Part shown: positions 1 to 6,828 of the stretch, one piece after another
How positions within the stretch are numbered: the stretch's first letter is position 1
How the letters are laid out: each line of letters starts with the position of its first letter
Source: Methylococcaceae bacterium
Lineage (GTDB): Bacteria > Pseudomonadota > Gammaproteobacteria > Methylococcales > Methylococcaceae
Reading direction: 5' to 3'
NCBI GenBank assembly: GCA_012026715.1
Contig: VEPB01000579.1
Coordinates: 1 to 11,825, forward strand
Length of the DNA: 11,825 nt
The notes under the pieces: model-generated
Told to the model about the DNA's origin: nothing
Seen by the model: only the letters and a program-made list of their open reading frames with translations
Databases searched by the model: none
Made by a program: the position numbers and the translations under genes

Positions 1-711
1 GGGACGGCGGTAGCATTTGTCGTGGATGCGCTGGCTGTAGAACATCTTCGGCCGACCCTGCCGATCCAGCTCCGGCAGTTTCTCGAAGGTGAGGATGTAA
101 GTGACCACCGCGGTCATTACCTCCGCGATGGGCGGGCAACCCGGCACCTTGATGATGGGCTTGTCGATGATGACCTGATGCACCGGTACCGCCCGGGTCG
201 GGTTGGGTTTGGCGGCCTGCACGCAGCCCCAGGAAGCGCAGGAGCCCCAGGAGATGATGGCCTTGGCGTTGGAGGCCGCATAGCGAAGCTGGTCGACGAA
301 GGGCTTGCCGCCGATGATGCAGTCCATGCCGTCCTCGTTGAGGGGCGGGTTACCCTCCACCGCGAGGATGTAGTTGCCCTTGTGCTGGGTGACGATCTCC
401 TCGACGATGGCCTCGGCGTTGTGCCCGGAGGCGGCCATGATGGTGTCGTCGTAGTCGAGGGAGAGCATGGACAGCACCACATCCTTGGCCAGCGGGTGGC
501 CGGAGCGGATGAAGGATTCGGAACAACAGGTGCATTCCAGCCCGTGCAGCCACAGCACGGGAATGCGCGGCTTGGTTTCCATGGCCTCGGCGATGCGGGG
601 CACGAAGGCCGGGCCCAATCCCAGAGCGGAGGCCGTCAAACTGCAGAACTTGATAAAACTGCGGCGGGTGATCCCTTGCCGGCGCATCACATCGTAAAAG
701 GTTTCGACCAT
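1..711 (-). CDS. hupS: [NiFe]-hydrogenase small subunit, group 1, oxygen-tolerant type (5' part, runs off the window)
   Basis: Small, FeS-cluster-carrying subunit of a membrane-bound uptake hydrogenase (HupS/HyaA/HoxK family), which passes electrons from H2 oxidation at the large subunit to a membrane cytochrome b. Only 237 codons are present; the family is about 360-375 residues, so roughly the last third is missing. The ATG at 711-709 fits because it places a twin-arginine signal near the N-terminus (TRRSFIK at residues 15-21, then a hydrophobic stretch ending near residue 36); a weak GGGG lies just upstream. The mature part closely resembles E. coli HyaA as I remember it. Cysteines at 60, 62, 63 (ECTCC), 158, 163 and 192 match the six ligands of the [4Fe-3S] proximal cluster of oxygen-tolerant enzymes; standard enzymes have glycine at the positions of 62 and 163. 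The large subunit and maturation genes would be expected beyond the left edge. The family call is very secure; the symbol is a choice among synonyms. Confidence 0.96.
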   Translation of the reverse strand, partial: MVETFYDVMRRQGITRRSFIKFCSLTASALGLGPAFVPRIAEAMETKPRIPVLWLHGLECTCCSESFIRSGHPLAKDVVLSMLSLDYDDTIMAASGHNAEAIVEEIVTQHKGNYILAVEGNPPLNEDGMDCIIGGKPFVDQLRYAASNAKAIISWGSCASWGCVQAAKPNPTRAVPVHQVIIDKPIIKVPGCPPIAEVMTAVVTYILTFEKLPELDRQGRPKMFYSQRIHDKCYRRP

Positions 712-1317
712 GGCGTGCCCCAGGTTGTCGTTATTTGAGGTCGATGCGGAGAGCGCGGGTGACTGCGGATTCCCCCGGCCATCTCCCTTCGTGTCGGAGA
801 GAGGCCTTGCCGGATCGTGACGGAAAATGCCGGCCGCCGGGATCCCAGTCTGCTGCGCCGGCTGATATTGCGCGTGCTGCAATAACCGGTCAATTTGTGG
901 AGGAATCCTGGGTACGAAGGAGCTGCGGAGGATTTTCCGCGTTAGAAAAAAAAGAGCACTTGAAATCGCTGGTTATGAGGTTTCCGGGACGATTTATGAA
1001 GTTGAATCTGGAAACAGTGTGACACCCCTGGGATCCAATTTCTGAGCATGAGGGGCGGGAATGAACGGCTTTGCCGAGGGGGCACCGGCAGGCCGGCTGA
1101 GCAAGCTGACATAAGGTGGCTCGAGGGTTTGAGTTTGCCGGCGAGGCCGGGATGACGGTGTCAAACGGGCCGTGTTCGATGTTAGCTTGGCGGAAGCGGT
1201 GGAAATGGTTCCCATCGGGGGTGCTCCCACTTATACTACCGCCCGCAAAAAGTGGACATCCAGCTCCGCGGGCTGTGGTCTTCATCACCTTATATCCGAC
1301 TCTCTAAGGGGAACGAC
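712..1317. other. 606-bp divergent spacer between the hydrogenase gene and the repeat-protein gene
   Basis: No gene with a credible ribosome binding site, family resemblance or consistent coding character was found on either strand; the ORFs here are short, mutually overlapping and unlike known proteins. The spacer must hold the promoter of the hydrogenase operon (leftward) and of the 1318 gene (rightward). A rightward promoter candidate is listed separately. I looked for a sigma-54 type GG-N10-GC element facing the hydrogenase and did not find a good one. An imperfect inverted repeat, GTTTGA at 1127-1132 against TCAAAC at 1161-1166 with GC-rich sequence between, is the only other structure I noticed, and it may be chance. 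Confidence 0.6.
1209..1237 (+). promoter_or_regulatory. Candidate sigma-70 promoter for the repeat-protein gene
   Basis: A -35-like TTCCCA (1209-1214, 4 of 6 consensus bases) is separated by 17 bp from a -10 TATACT (1232-1237, 5 of 6). Transcription would start near 1244 and leave a leader of about 75 nt before the GTG at 1318. The flanking CCACTT (1227-1232) and AAGTGG (1250-1255) form an inverted repeat around the predicted start site. Predicted from sequence only. Confidence 0.45.
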
Positions 1318-1950
1318 GTGAACAACAAGAACCTACTGGCGGGGATTCCCGTGGCTCTGGCGTTGGCCAGTTCCATCGCGGTGGCCGAATCGAATTACCC
1401 GGAACCGTTTGAGCCCAAAGTCATTTACCAGAATGCCGACTTGATCGCGACCTTCGCGAACCGGCCCACGGTGGCGGCAAATGTTACCGCCGCGCCCGCG
1501 GCCACGGCTGAGGCTGCTCCGGTGGCGGCAGCGAGCAGCGCACCGGCGGAACCGGTTTATACCAAGGACGAAAGTGCCTTGGCTCAGAATTTCCCGATTT
1601 TGTTGCTGGCCGGTGGCTTGTTCGGTGCTTTGATCTGGGTGAGCAGACGCTCGGATCGGCAGGGTTCGTTGTCTTCCCCGGCTGCCCGATTGGCCGATGA
1701 CGCGCCGACGAGCGCCGCGCCGCTGGTGGTGGGCTTCGCGGGTGATACAGGGGTTTCCAAGTATCTGGAAAGGTTGCCGGCCACGGTTGTCCCTTCGACC
1801 GGAGTGGGCAAGTATCTGCGCCGTCTGCCGCCGCCGGTGGTGGTCGAGCCGCCGGAAACCGGGGTGACCCGCTACCTCAAGAGGCTGCCGAAGCCGCCGG
1901 TTCTCCCGACGGATGAATCCGGAGTCACGAAATACCTGAAATCCCTCTGA
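1318..1950 (+). CDS. Unrecognised membrane-anchored protein with four C-terminal TGVxxYLxRLP repeats
   Basis: I do not recognise the family. The 210-residue protein starts at a GTG preceded by AAGGGGAA (1306-1313); an ATG at 1252 in the same frame would add 22 residues but has no such site and would bury the signal peptide. Parts in order: a signal peptide (about residues 1-23, ending in AVA before E24); a short segment around NYPEPF and YQNADL (26-49); an Ala/Pro-rich low-complexity linker (about 50-80); one hydrophobic segment (about 92-108) followed by RRSDR; a second flexible linker; then four motif copies at 144-154, 161-171, 181-191 and 201-210, joined by Pro/Val-rich spacers. If the signal peptide is cleaved, the positive residues after the membrane segment put the repeats in the cytoplasm. 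That is the layout of a membrane-tethered multivalent docking tail, but this role is inference. It precedes hps-phi on the same strand, which has its own promoter candidate. Confidence 0.85.
   Translation: MNNKNLLAGIPVALALASSIAVAESNYPEPFEPKVIYQNADLIATFANRPTVAANVTAAPAATAEAAPVAAASSAPAEPVYTKDESALAQNFPILLLAGGLFGALIWVSRRSDRQGSLSSPAARLADDAPTSAAPLVVGFAGDTGVSKYLERLPATVVPSTGVGKYLRRLPPPVVVEPPETGVTRYLKRLPKPPVLPTDESGVTKYLKSL
1747..1947 (+). repeat. Four tandem short-motif repeats within the 1318-1950 gene
   Basis: Copies at 1747-1779, 1798-1830, 1858-1890 and 1918-1947 encode TGVSKYLERLP, TGVGKYLRRLP, TGVTRYLKRLP and SGVTKYLKSL. Start-to-start spacing is 17, 20 and 20 codons. Gly-Val, Tyr-Leu and a basic residue before Tyr are invariant, whereas the linkers differ in sequence and are rich in Pro and Val. 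Conservation limited to the motif suggests selection on the motif rather than a recent DNA duplication. Confidence 0.9.
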
Positions 1951-2099
1951 GGTTGTTCCACGAACGCTCGTCGAGGCGATTCCGCAGGCGCCAGTCTCGC
2001 GGGATCGCCACCCTCGGCAGACCTGCGCAAGTCCTAGAAATCCTCGGCGCGATAGACGCCTGGGATGCGGTCACTCCGGAGCCTTTGGTTGCTTCGACG

Positions 2100-2128
2100 T
2101 TGACAGCAGTAACCCTTCTATCTTAATT
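2100..2128 (+). promoter_or_regulatory. Candidate promoter of the hps-phi operon
   Basis: A perfect -35 hexamer TTGACA (2100-2105) is followed after 17 bp by an AT-rich -10 region, TTAATT (2123-2128, 3 of 6) or TAATTT one base further. It sits in the only AT-rich stretch of the 248-bp spacer before hps, giving a leader of about 65 nt. The rest of the spacer (1951-2099) shows no gene or clear terminator. Confidence 0.55.
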
Positions 2129-2138
2129 TAGGAATCAG

Positions 2139-2158
2139 TGCATTTCGTAGAAGATGCA
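2139..2158. promoter_or_regulatory. Imperfect palindrome just after the predicted hps transcription start
   Basis: TGCATTT (from 2139) faces AAGATGCA (ending 2158): seven of the outer positions pair, with one mismatch, around a short centre. The right arm is followed by TT, so TGCATTT also occurs as a direct repeat 16 bp apart (2139 and 2155). It lies a few bases downstream of the -10 region, where a repressor could bind, or where a small hairpin would form in the leader. No specific regulator can be named. Confidence 0.35.
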
Positions 2159-2198
2159 TTTTCTCTGCAACCACTATAACGAAGTTGGAGTATTCATC

Positions 2199-2840
2199 AT
2201 GGCAAGACCCTTAATTCAGTTGGCATTGGATCATCTCGACGCTGGCGCGGCTGTGAAGCTCGCCGAGGTGACTGCTCCTTATGTCGACATCTTCGAGATC
2301 GGCACGCCCTGCATCAAGCACAACGGCATTTCCCTGGTTAAGGAACTGAAGAAGAAGTTCCCCAACAAGCTGGTGCTGGTCGACCTGAAGACCATGGACG
2401 CCGGCGAATACGAAGCCACCCCGTTCTACGCTGCCGGCGCCGACATCTGCACCGTGCTGGGCGTCTCCGGCTTGGCCACCATCCAGGGCGTGATCAACGC
2501 TGCCAACAAGCATAATGGCGAAGTTCAGGTCGACCTGATCAACGTTCCCGACAAGGCTGCTTGTGCCCGTGAATCCGCCAAGATCGGCGCTCACATCATC
2601 GGCGTTCACACCGGTCTGGACGCACAGGCTGCCGGTCAGACCCCGTTTGCCGACCTGAGCACCATCGCCGGTCTGGGCCTGAATGTCCGCATTTCCGTCG
2701 CTGGCGGCATCAAGCAGGCTACCGTGCAGCAGGTTGCTCGCGCCGGTGCAGGCATCGTCGTGGTTGGCGCCGCCATCTACGGCGCCGCCGATCCGGTCGC
2801 TGCCGCTCGCGAAATCAGCGAACTGGCTTCCGCCGCTTAA
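2199..2840 (+). CDS. hxlA: 3-hexulose-6-phosphate synthase (HPS)
   Basis: Condenses formaldehyde with D-ribulose 5-phosphate to give D-arabino-3-hexulose 6-phosphate, the entry step of the RuMP pathway, in the cytoplasm and Mg2+-dependent (also called hps or rmpA). The 213-residue length is normal for a single-domain HPS of the orotidine-phosphate-decarboxylase superfamily. Visible marks are the start MARPLIQLALD, the metal and catalytic DxKxxD motif (D62, K64, D67 in DLKTMD), FYAAGADICTVLGVSG, DLINVPD, and the two phosphate-binding loops SVAGGIK and VVGAAIYGAADP near the C-terminus. The start at 2199 has GGAG at 2187-2190 and matches the family N-terminus; the in-frame ATG at 2154 would add 15 unrelated residues. 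The codon choice looks like that of a highly expressed gene. Phi follows 14 bp downstream, so the two are surely cotranscribed. Confidence 0.97.
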   Translation: MARPLIQLALDHLDAGAAVKLAEVTAPYVDIFEIGTPCIKHNGISLVKELKKKFPNKLVLVDLKTMDAGEYEATPFYAAGADICTVLGVSGLATIQGVINAANKHNGEVQVDLINVPDKAACARESAKIGAHIIGVHTGLDAQAAGQTPFADLSTIAGLGLNVRISVAGGIKQATVQQVARAGAGIVVVGAAIYGAADPVAAAREISELASAA

Positions 2841-2854
2841 ATCAGGGGCAAGCG

Positions 2855-3388
2855 ATGCATCGTAAAACGATCATAGACAAGATTTCGAGCATCCTGGAAG
2901 CGACGGATCAGGGCTATGACGAAAAGTTGACCGCTATGCTCGACAAGGCTGACCGCATCTTCGTTGCGGGTGCAGGTCGCTCGGCCCTGGTCGCGCGCTT
3001 CTTTGCGATGCGGCTGATGCACGGCGGTTACGACGTGTACGTGGTTGGCGAAATCGTCACTCCGAGCGTTCGCAAGGGGGACCTGCTGATCGTGATTTCG
3101 GGCTCGGGCGAGACCGAAACCATGATCGCCTACACCAAGCGGGCCAGAGAGTTGGGCGCGGATATCGCCCTGCTGTCGACCAAGAGCAGTTCGACCATTG
3201 CCGACATGGCGCACACCGTGTTCCCCATCGGCAAGTCGGATCAATACGGGAAGGTCGTCGGCATGCCGATGGGCACCACGTTTGAGCTGTCGACGCTGAT
3301 CTTTCTGGAAGCCGTCATCTCCCACATCATCCATGAGAAAGGAATTCCGGAAGAGGAGATGCGGACGCGCCACGCCAACTTGGAGTAG
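2855..3388 (+). CDS. hxlB: 6-phospho-3-hexuloisomerase (PHI)
   Basis: Isomerises 3-hexulose 6-phosphate to fructose 6-phosphate, the second RuMP step (also called phi or rmpB). The 177 residues are a single SIS domain of normal family length: GAGRS at 39-43 and SGSGET at 82-87 form the sugar-phosphate-binding loops, with STKSSSTIADMAHTVFPIG following and the PMGTTFELSTLIFLE helix near the C-terminus. The ATG at 2855 is preceded by AGGGG, and the gap to the hps stop is only 14 bp. Hps and phi are separate genes here, not the fused hps-phi known from some methylotrophs. A strong terminator follows within 40 bp, so phi is the last gene of the unit. Confidence 0.97.
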   Translation: MHRKTIIDKISSILEATDQGYDEKLTAMLDKADRIFVAGAGRSALVARFFAMRLMHGGYDVYVVGEIVTPSVRKGDLLIVISGSGETETMIAYTKRARELGADIALLSTKSSSTIADMAHTVFPIGKSDQYGKVVGMPMGTTFELSTLIFLEAVISHIIHEKGIPEEEMRTRHANLE

Positions 3389-3421
3389 TTGTGTAACGGC
3401 CGGGCTTGGACGGCGACACTG

Positions 3422-3458
3422 AAAGGGCGCCCCGTTTTGCGGGGCGCCCTTTCGCTTT
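3422..3458. terminator. Hairpin terminator between convergent operons
   Basis: AAAGGGCGCCCC (3422-3433) is the exact reverse complement of 3441-3452, with one extra G-C pair (3434/3440) and a 5-nt loop: a 13-bp stem. Rightward it is followed by CGCTTTTC, a short interrupted U-tract, which suits termination after phi. Leftward, the outer A-T pairs give only a CTTT tract, so it may also stop the convergent HDOD-phosphoketolase-transaldolase transcript, less efficiently. Confidence 0.88.
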
Positions 3459-3496
3459 TCTGGCGCTTCGAATTTGTCGAGGTGAAGGCTTGAGGA

Positions 3497-4330
3497 TCAG
3501 AACAGTGATCCGTAGATCGCCTCGGTGCGCTCGGGAATTTCAGCGTAAGCCTGCAGCAGGTCGGTTTCCGGTATCAGCAAGGAGGACGTTCCCGCTTCAT
3601 CCGCAATACGGGCTACGGCCTCGTCGGCGCTCCGCTCCGCGAGGCTTGCAAACAGGACGCAACGGGCCATCCGCATGATGCGGCTGTCATGATCGTGCAT
3701 CGCCGACGGGAGTAGCCAAAGCTGGCTCTGAATCAGGTGCGGCACCGCATCCGGCAGCTTCCACCGGCGCGCCAGGGCGGCACCCACGTCGGCAAAGGTA
3801 AAGCCGTACCGCTCATGCTCCAGTTCGGCCACTCGATCGGGCGATCCTGACGATCGGAGCAGAATTTCCTGACTGTCGGAAGGCCGTACCGAATAGAGCA
3901 CCAACGACCCGATGTCGTGCAACAGGCCTGCGACGAACAGCCAGCTTTTTTCCTGCGCACGTCCCAGATGGCCCAGGGTGTCGGCGGCGACGCTCATGTA
4001 GGCGGCGCGCTGGCCGAAGCTGTCCATGTCCACCAGATCCTGGCGGATGGCCGCGAAGCGGCTGGCCGCAACAGTGGCCATCACCAGGTTGACCAGTTCC
4101 CGCGTCCCCACCAGCGCGATGGCCTGCTGCAGGTTCCGGATGTTCCCCGATTGTCCGTAGAAGCCGCTGTTGGCAATTCGCAGCAATCGGGCGGTGAGCG
4201 CGGCGTCCTTGGCGATCAGGTTGCCGATGTCGCGACTGGAGCCGGTCGCCACCATCAGGTTCAGTTCGGCCACGATGCTGGGCAGTGACACCAGCCGGAT
4301 GTCACCACCCAACAAGTCTTCGGGTTGCAT
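3497..4330 (-). CDS. HDOD-domain protein (signalling/regulatory)
   Basis: A 277-residue stand-alone HDOD protein. This family resembles HD phosphohydrolases but usually lacks the full metal site and is linked to signalling and regulation. Supporting marks are LPSIVAELN (16-24), DAALTARLLRIANSGFYG (42-59), the AIALVGTREL helix (70-79) and AGLLHDIGSLVLYS (from 134). His138-Asp139 is kept, but the other histidines expected of an HD enzyme are replaced: Gln107 sits where the first is expected, and the motif before VGAALARRW reads FAD. I therefore infer it is not a hydrolase. No attached receiver, GGDEF or EAL domain is visible. The start has AGGGGG about 5 nt upstream, and only 12 bp separate it from the phosphoketolase stop, so it is very likely cotranscribed. 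Its target is unknown; control of the carbon genes is only a guess from position. Confidence 0.9.
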   Translation of the reverse strand: MQPEDLLGGDIRLVSLPSIVAELNLMVATGSSRDIGNLIAKDAALTARLLRIANSGFYGQSGNIRNLQQAIALVGTRELVNLVMATVAASRFAAIRQDLVDMDSFGQRAAYMSVAADTLGHLGRAQEKSWLFVAGLLHDIGSLVLYSVRPSDSQEILLRSSGSPDRVAELEHERYGFTFADVGAALARRWKLPDAVPHLIQSQLWLLPSAMHDHDSRIMRMARCVLFASLAERSADEAVARIADEAGTSSLLIPETDLLQAYAEIPERTEAIYGSLF

Positions 4331-4342
4331 GAAGACCCCCTG

Positions 4343-6784
4343 TCAATGGCTGGCCGGCCAGCGCCAGTCGACGATGTCCTTCGGATCGACGCCGTGCTCG
4401 TGGGCGTACAGGCGACAGGCGATCTGGCGGTTGGTGAACTTCTCCTTGGCGTGGGCGCCGGCCACCTTGAGCTTGGGTACCCGGTCGATCACGTCGATAG
4501 CCAGGCTGAAGCGGTCGATCTGGTTGTTGATGGCCAGTTCCAGCGGGGTGTTGATGTTGCCCTTTTCCTTGTAGCCGCGCACATGAATGTTTTTGTGGTT
4601 GGTGCGGCGGTAGGCGAGCCGGGGGATCAGCCAGGGGTAGCCGTGGAAGTTGAAGATGACCGGCGTGTCGGTGGTGAACAGGCTGTCGAAGTCGCGGTCG
4701 CTGAGTCCGTGGGGATGCTCGTATTCCGGCTGCAGCTTGAACAGGTCCACCACGTTGACGAAGCGGATCTTGAGGTCCGGAAACTCCTCCCGCAGCATGG
4801 CGGTGGCTGCCAGCGCTTCCAGGGTCGGGATGTCGCCGGCCGAAACCATCACCACGTCCGGCTCCACCCCTTGGTCGTTGCTGGCCCAGTCCCAGATGCC
4901 GATGCCCTTGGAGCAGTGGGTGATGGCGGCGTCCATGTCCATGTACTGGAGGTGCATCTGCTTGTCGGAGACGATGACGTTGACGTAGTTCTGGCTGCGC
5001 AGGCAGTGGTCGGCGACCGACAGCAAGCTGTTGACGTCCGGCGGCAGGTAGATGCGGGTCACCGCCGAGCTCTTGTTGACCACCACGTCCAGAAATCCCG
5101 GATCCTGATGGGTGAAGCCGTTGTGGTCCTGGCGCCAGACGGTAGAGGTGATTAGCAGGTTCAGCGAGGCGATGTCGGCCCGCCAGGGCAGGTGGTTGCA
5201 GATCGACAGCCACTTGGCGTGCTGGTTGAACATGGAGTCGATGACGTGGACGAAGGCTTCGTAGGTGGAGAAGAAGCCGTGCCGTCCCGTCAGCAGATAG
5301 CCTTCCAGCATGCCTTCCATGGTGTGCTCGCTGAGCATTTCGATGACCCGGCCGTCGCTGGCCAGCTCGGTGCCGTCGGCATCCTCCGGGAAATAGTCGG
5401 CGATCCAGAACTTCTTGCTGACGGAATAGACGGCGTTGAGCTTGTTGGAGGTGTTCTCGTCGGGCCCGAACACCCGGAAGCTGGTCATGTTGGCTTCCAT
5501 CACGTCGCGCAGGAATTCGCCCAGGGGGCGTGTGTTTTCCGCCTCGATCTTGCCCGGCGCCGGCAGCGGCAGGGTGTAGTCGCGGAAGTCCGGCAGCTTC
5601 AGCGTCTTGCGGATCAGGCCGCCATTGGCCTTGACGTTGGCGCCCATGCGGCGGTTTCCAGTCGGGGCCTGTTCGCGGATGCTGGCGACGGGAGCCCCGT
5701 CGGCATCGAACAGCTCTTCCGGCCGATAGCTGCGCATCCACGCTTCCAGCAGCTTCAGGTGTTCCGGATTCTTCTGGACGGTGGCCAGGGGAACCTGATG
5801 GGCGCGCCAGCTGCCCTCGATCTGGTGGCCGTCCAGTTCGGCCGGACCGGTCCAGCCCTTGGGACTGCGCAACACGATCATGGGCCAGCGCGGCCGGACC
5901 ACCGCGCCGCCGCTGCGGGCGTCTTGCTGGTGGGCGCGGATGGCACGGACGCAGTGCTCCACCGTGGCCGCCATGGCCTGGTGCATCGATTCGAACTCCG
6001 AGCCTTCCACGAAGTAGGGGGTGTAGCCATAACCCTTGAACAGGTTTTCCAGTTCCTCGTGGCTGATGCGGGCCAGCAAGGTCGGATTGTTGATTTTGTA
6101 GCCGTTGAGGTTGAGGATGGGCAGCACCGCGCCGTCACGGGCCGGATTCAGAAACTTGTTGATGTGCCAGGACGTGGCCAGCGGCCCGGTTTCCGCCTCG
6201 CCATCGCCCACCACCGCCGCCACGATCAGGTCCGGATTGTCGAACGCCGCGCCACAGGCATGCGACAGCACATAGCCCAGTTCACCGCCCTCATGGATGG
6301 ATCCGGGGGTTTCCGGGGTGCAGTGGCTGCCGATGCCGCCCGGAAAGGAAAACTGCCGGAAGAAGCGCAGCAGGCCTTCCTCGTCCAGGCTCTTGTCGGG
6401 ATAAACCTCGCTGTAGGTGCCTTCCAGGTAAACCGGCGCGAGCACGCCGGGCGCGCCGTGGCCCGGGCCGGCCATGAAGATCATGTCCTGGTCCAGCAGG
6501 CGGATGACCCGGTTGAGATGGGCGTAGATGAAGGAAAGGCCGGGGCTCGATCCCCAGTGGCCCAGCAGCCGCGACTTGATGTGATCCGGTTGCAGCGGTT
6601 CGCGCAGCAGGGCGTTGTCGCGCAGGTAGATCATCCCCAGGGCCAGGTAATTGCAGGCGCGCCAGAAGGCATCGATGTCGGCCAGTTGGCGGGCGTCCAG
6701 GGGCTGGAGGGAAACGGTGGCGCGTGCCGGGCCGAAAGCACTCAGTTCGGCGCGGTCTGAAGTGGAAGGAACGCCATTACTCAT
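4343..6784 (-). CDS. xfp: Phosphoketolase (xylulose-5-phosphate / fructose-6-phosphate)
   Basis: Thiamine-diphosphate enzyme that cleaves xylulose 5-phosphate (and in many members fructose 6-phosphate) with phosphate to acetyl phosphate plus glyceraldehyde 3-phosphate (or erythrose 4-phosphate). The 813 residues match the usual 790-825. Marks: LGHWGSSPGLSFIYAHLNR (74-92); GPGHGAPG (106-113); the family-typical SFPGGIGSH with PETPGSIHEGGELGY (146-171); and the thiamine-binding GDGEAETGPLATSWH (193 onward) with NGYKINNPT. The central and C-terminal transketolase-like domains are intact, including RVFGPDENTSN and GFTHQDPGF. GGAG lies just upstream of the ATG. Sequence alone does not decide between X5P-only and dual substrate specificity. 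It sits 44 bp after the transaldolase and 12 bp before the HDOD gene. No acetate kinase or phosphotransacetylase is in the window, so the fate of acetyl phosphate is not shown here. Confidence 0.96.
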   Translation of the reverse strand: MSNGVPSTSDRAELSAFGPARATVSLQPLDARQLADIDAFWRACNYLALGMIYLRDNALLREPLQPDHIKSRLLGHWGSSPGLSFIYAHLNRVIRLLDQDMIFMAGPGHGAPGVLAPVYLEGTYSEVYPDKSLDEEGLLRFFRQFSFPGGIGSHCTPETPGSIHEGGELGYVLSHACGAAFDNPDLIVAAVVGDGEAETGPLATSWHINKFLNPARDGAVLPILNLNGYKINNPTLLARISHEELENLFKGYGYTPYFVEGSEFESMHQAMAATVEHCVRAIRAHQQDARSGGAVVRPRWPMIVLRSPKGWTGPAELDGHQIEGSWRAHQVPLATVQKNPEHLKLLEAWMRSYRPEELFDADGAPVASIREQAPTGNRRMGANVKANGGLIRKTLKLPDFRDYTLPLPAPGKIEAENTRPLGEFLRDVMEANMTSFRVFGPDENTSNKLNAVYSVSKKFWIADYFPEDADGTELASDGRVIEMLSEHTMEGMLEGYLLTGRHGFFSTYEAFVHVIDSMFNQHAKWLSICNHLPWRADIASLNLLITSTVWRQDHNGFTHQDPGFLDVVVNKSSAVTRIYLPPDVNSLLSVADHCLRSQNYVNVIVSDKQMHLQYMDMDAAITHCSKGIGIWDWASNDQGVEPDVVMVSAGDIPTLEALAATAMLREEFPDLKIRFVNVVDLFKLQPEYEHPHGLSDRDFDSLFTTDTPVIFNFHGYPWLIPRLAYRRTNHKNIHVRGYKEKGNINTPLELAINNQIDRFSLAIDVIDRVPKLKVAGAHAKEKFTNRQIACRLYAHEHGVDPKDIVDWRWPASH

Positions 6785-6811
6785 GGGTCATCTCCATATA
6801 ACTTTTGGGAA

Positions 6812-6826
6812 CCCGGATTATCCGGG
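6812..6826. other. Short perfect palindrome between the transaldolase and phosphoketolase genes
   Basis: CCCGGATTATCCGGG is a perfect inverted repeat about a single central base and would form a 5-bp GC stem with an ATAAT loop in the minus-strand mRNA. No U-tract follows, so it is unlikely to be a full terminator. It fills a third of the 44-bp gap and could be an mRNA-processing or stability element that lets the two genes be expressed at different levels. Confidence 0.4.
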
Positions 6827-6828
6827 GG

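Noticed and set aside
1061..1114. 17-codon open frame (MNGFAEGAPAGRLSKLT) with a GGGGCGGG just upstream
   Set aside because: Too short to distinguish from chance and without supporting context; ribosome profiling or conservation would be needed to revive it.
1951..2099. Possible structured RNA or tRNA in the GC-rich spacer before the hps promoter
   Set aside because: Only a short palindrome (CTCCGGAG near 2075) was seen; no tRNA cloverleaf, riboswitch core or T-run terminator could be traced.
2154..2198. Upstream in-frame ATG that would extend HPS by 15 residues
   Set aside because: The family begins at MARPLIQLALD, the ATG at 2199 has a good ribosome binding site, and the extension overlaps the palindrome near the predicted transcription start.
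5192..6760. 522-codon open frame antisense to phosphoketolase
   Set aside because: It is the mirror of a well-recognised enzyme, with a composition typical of a shadow frame. Similar antisense frames lie opposite the hydrogenase (22-738), hps (2211-2609) and phi (2837-3373) and were rejected for the same reason.
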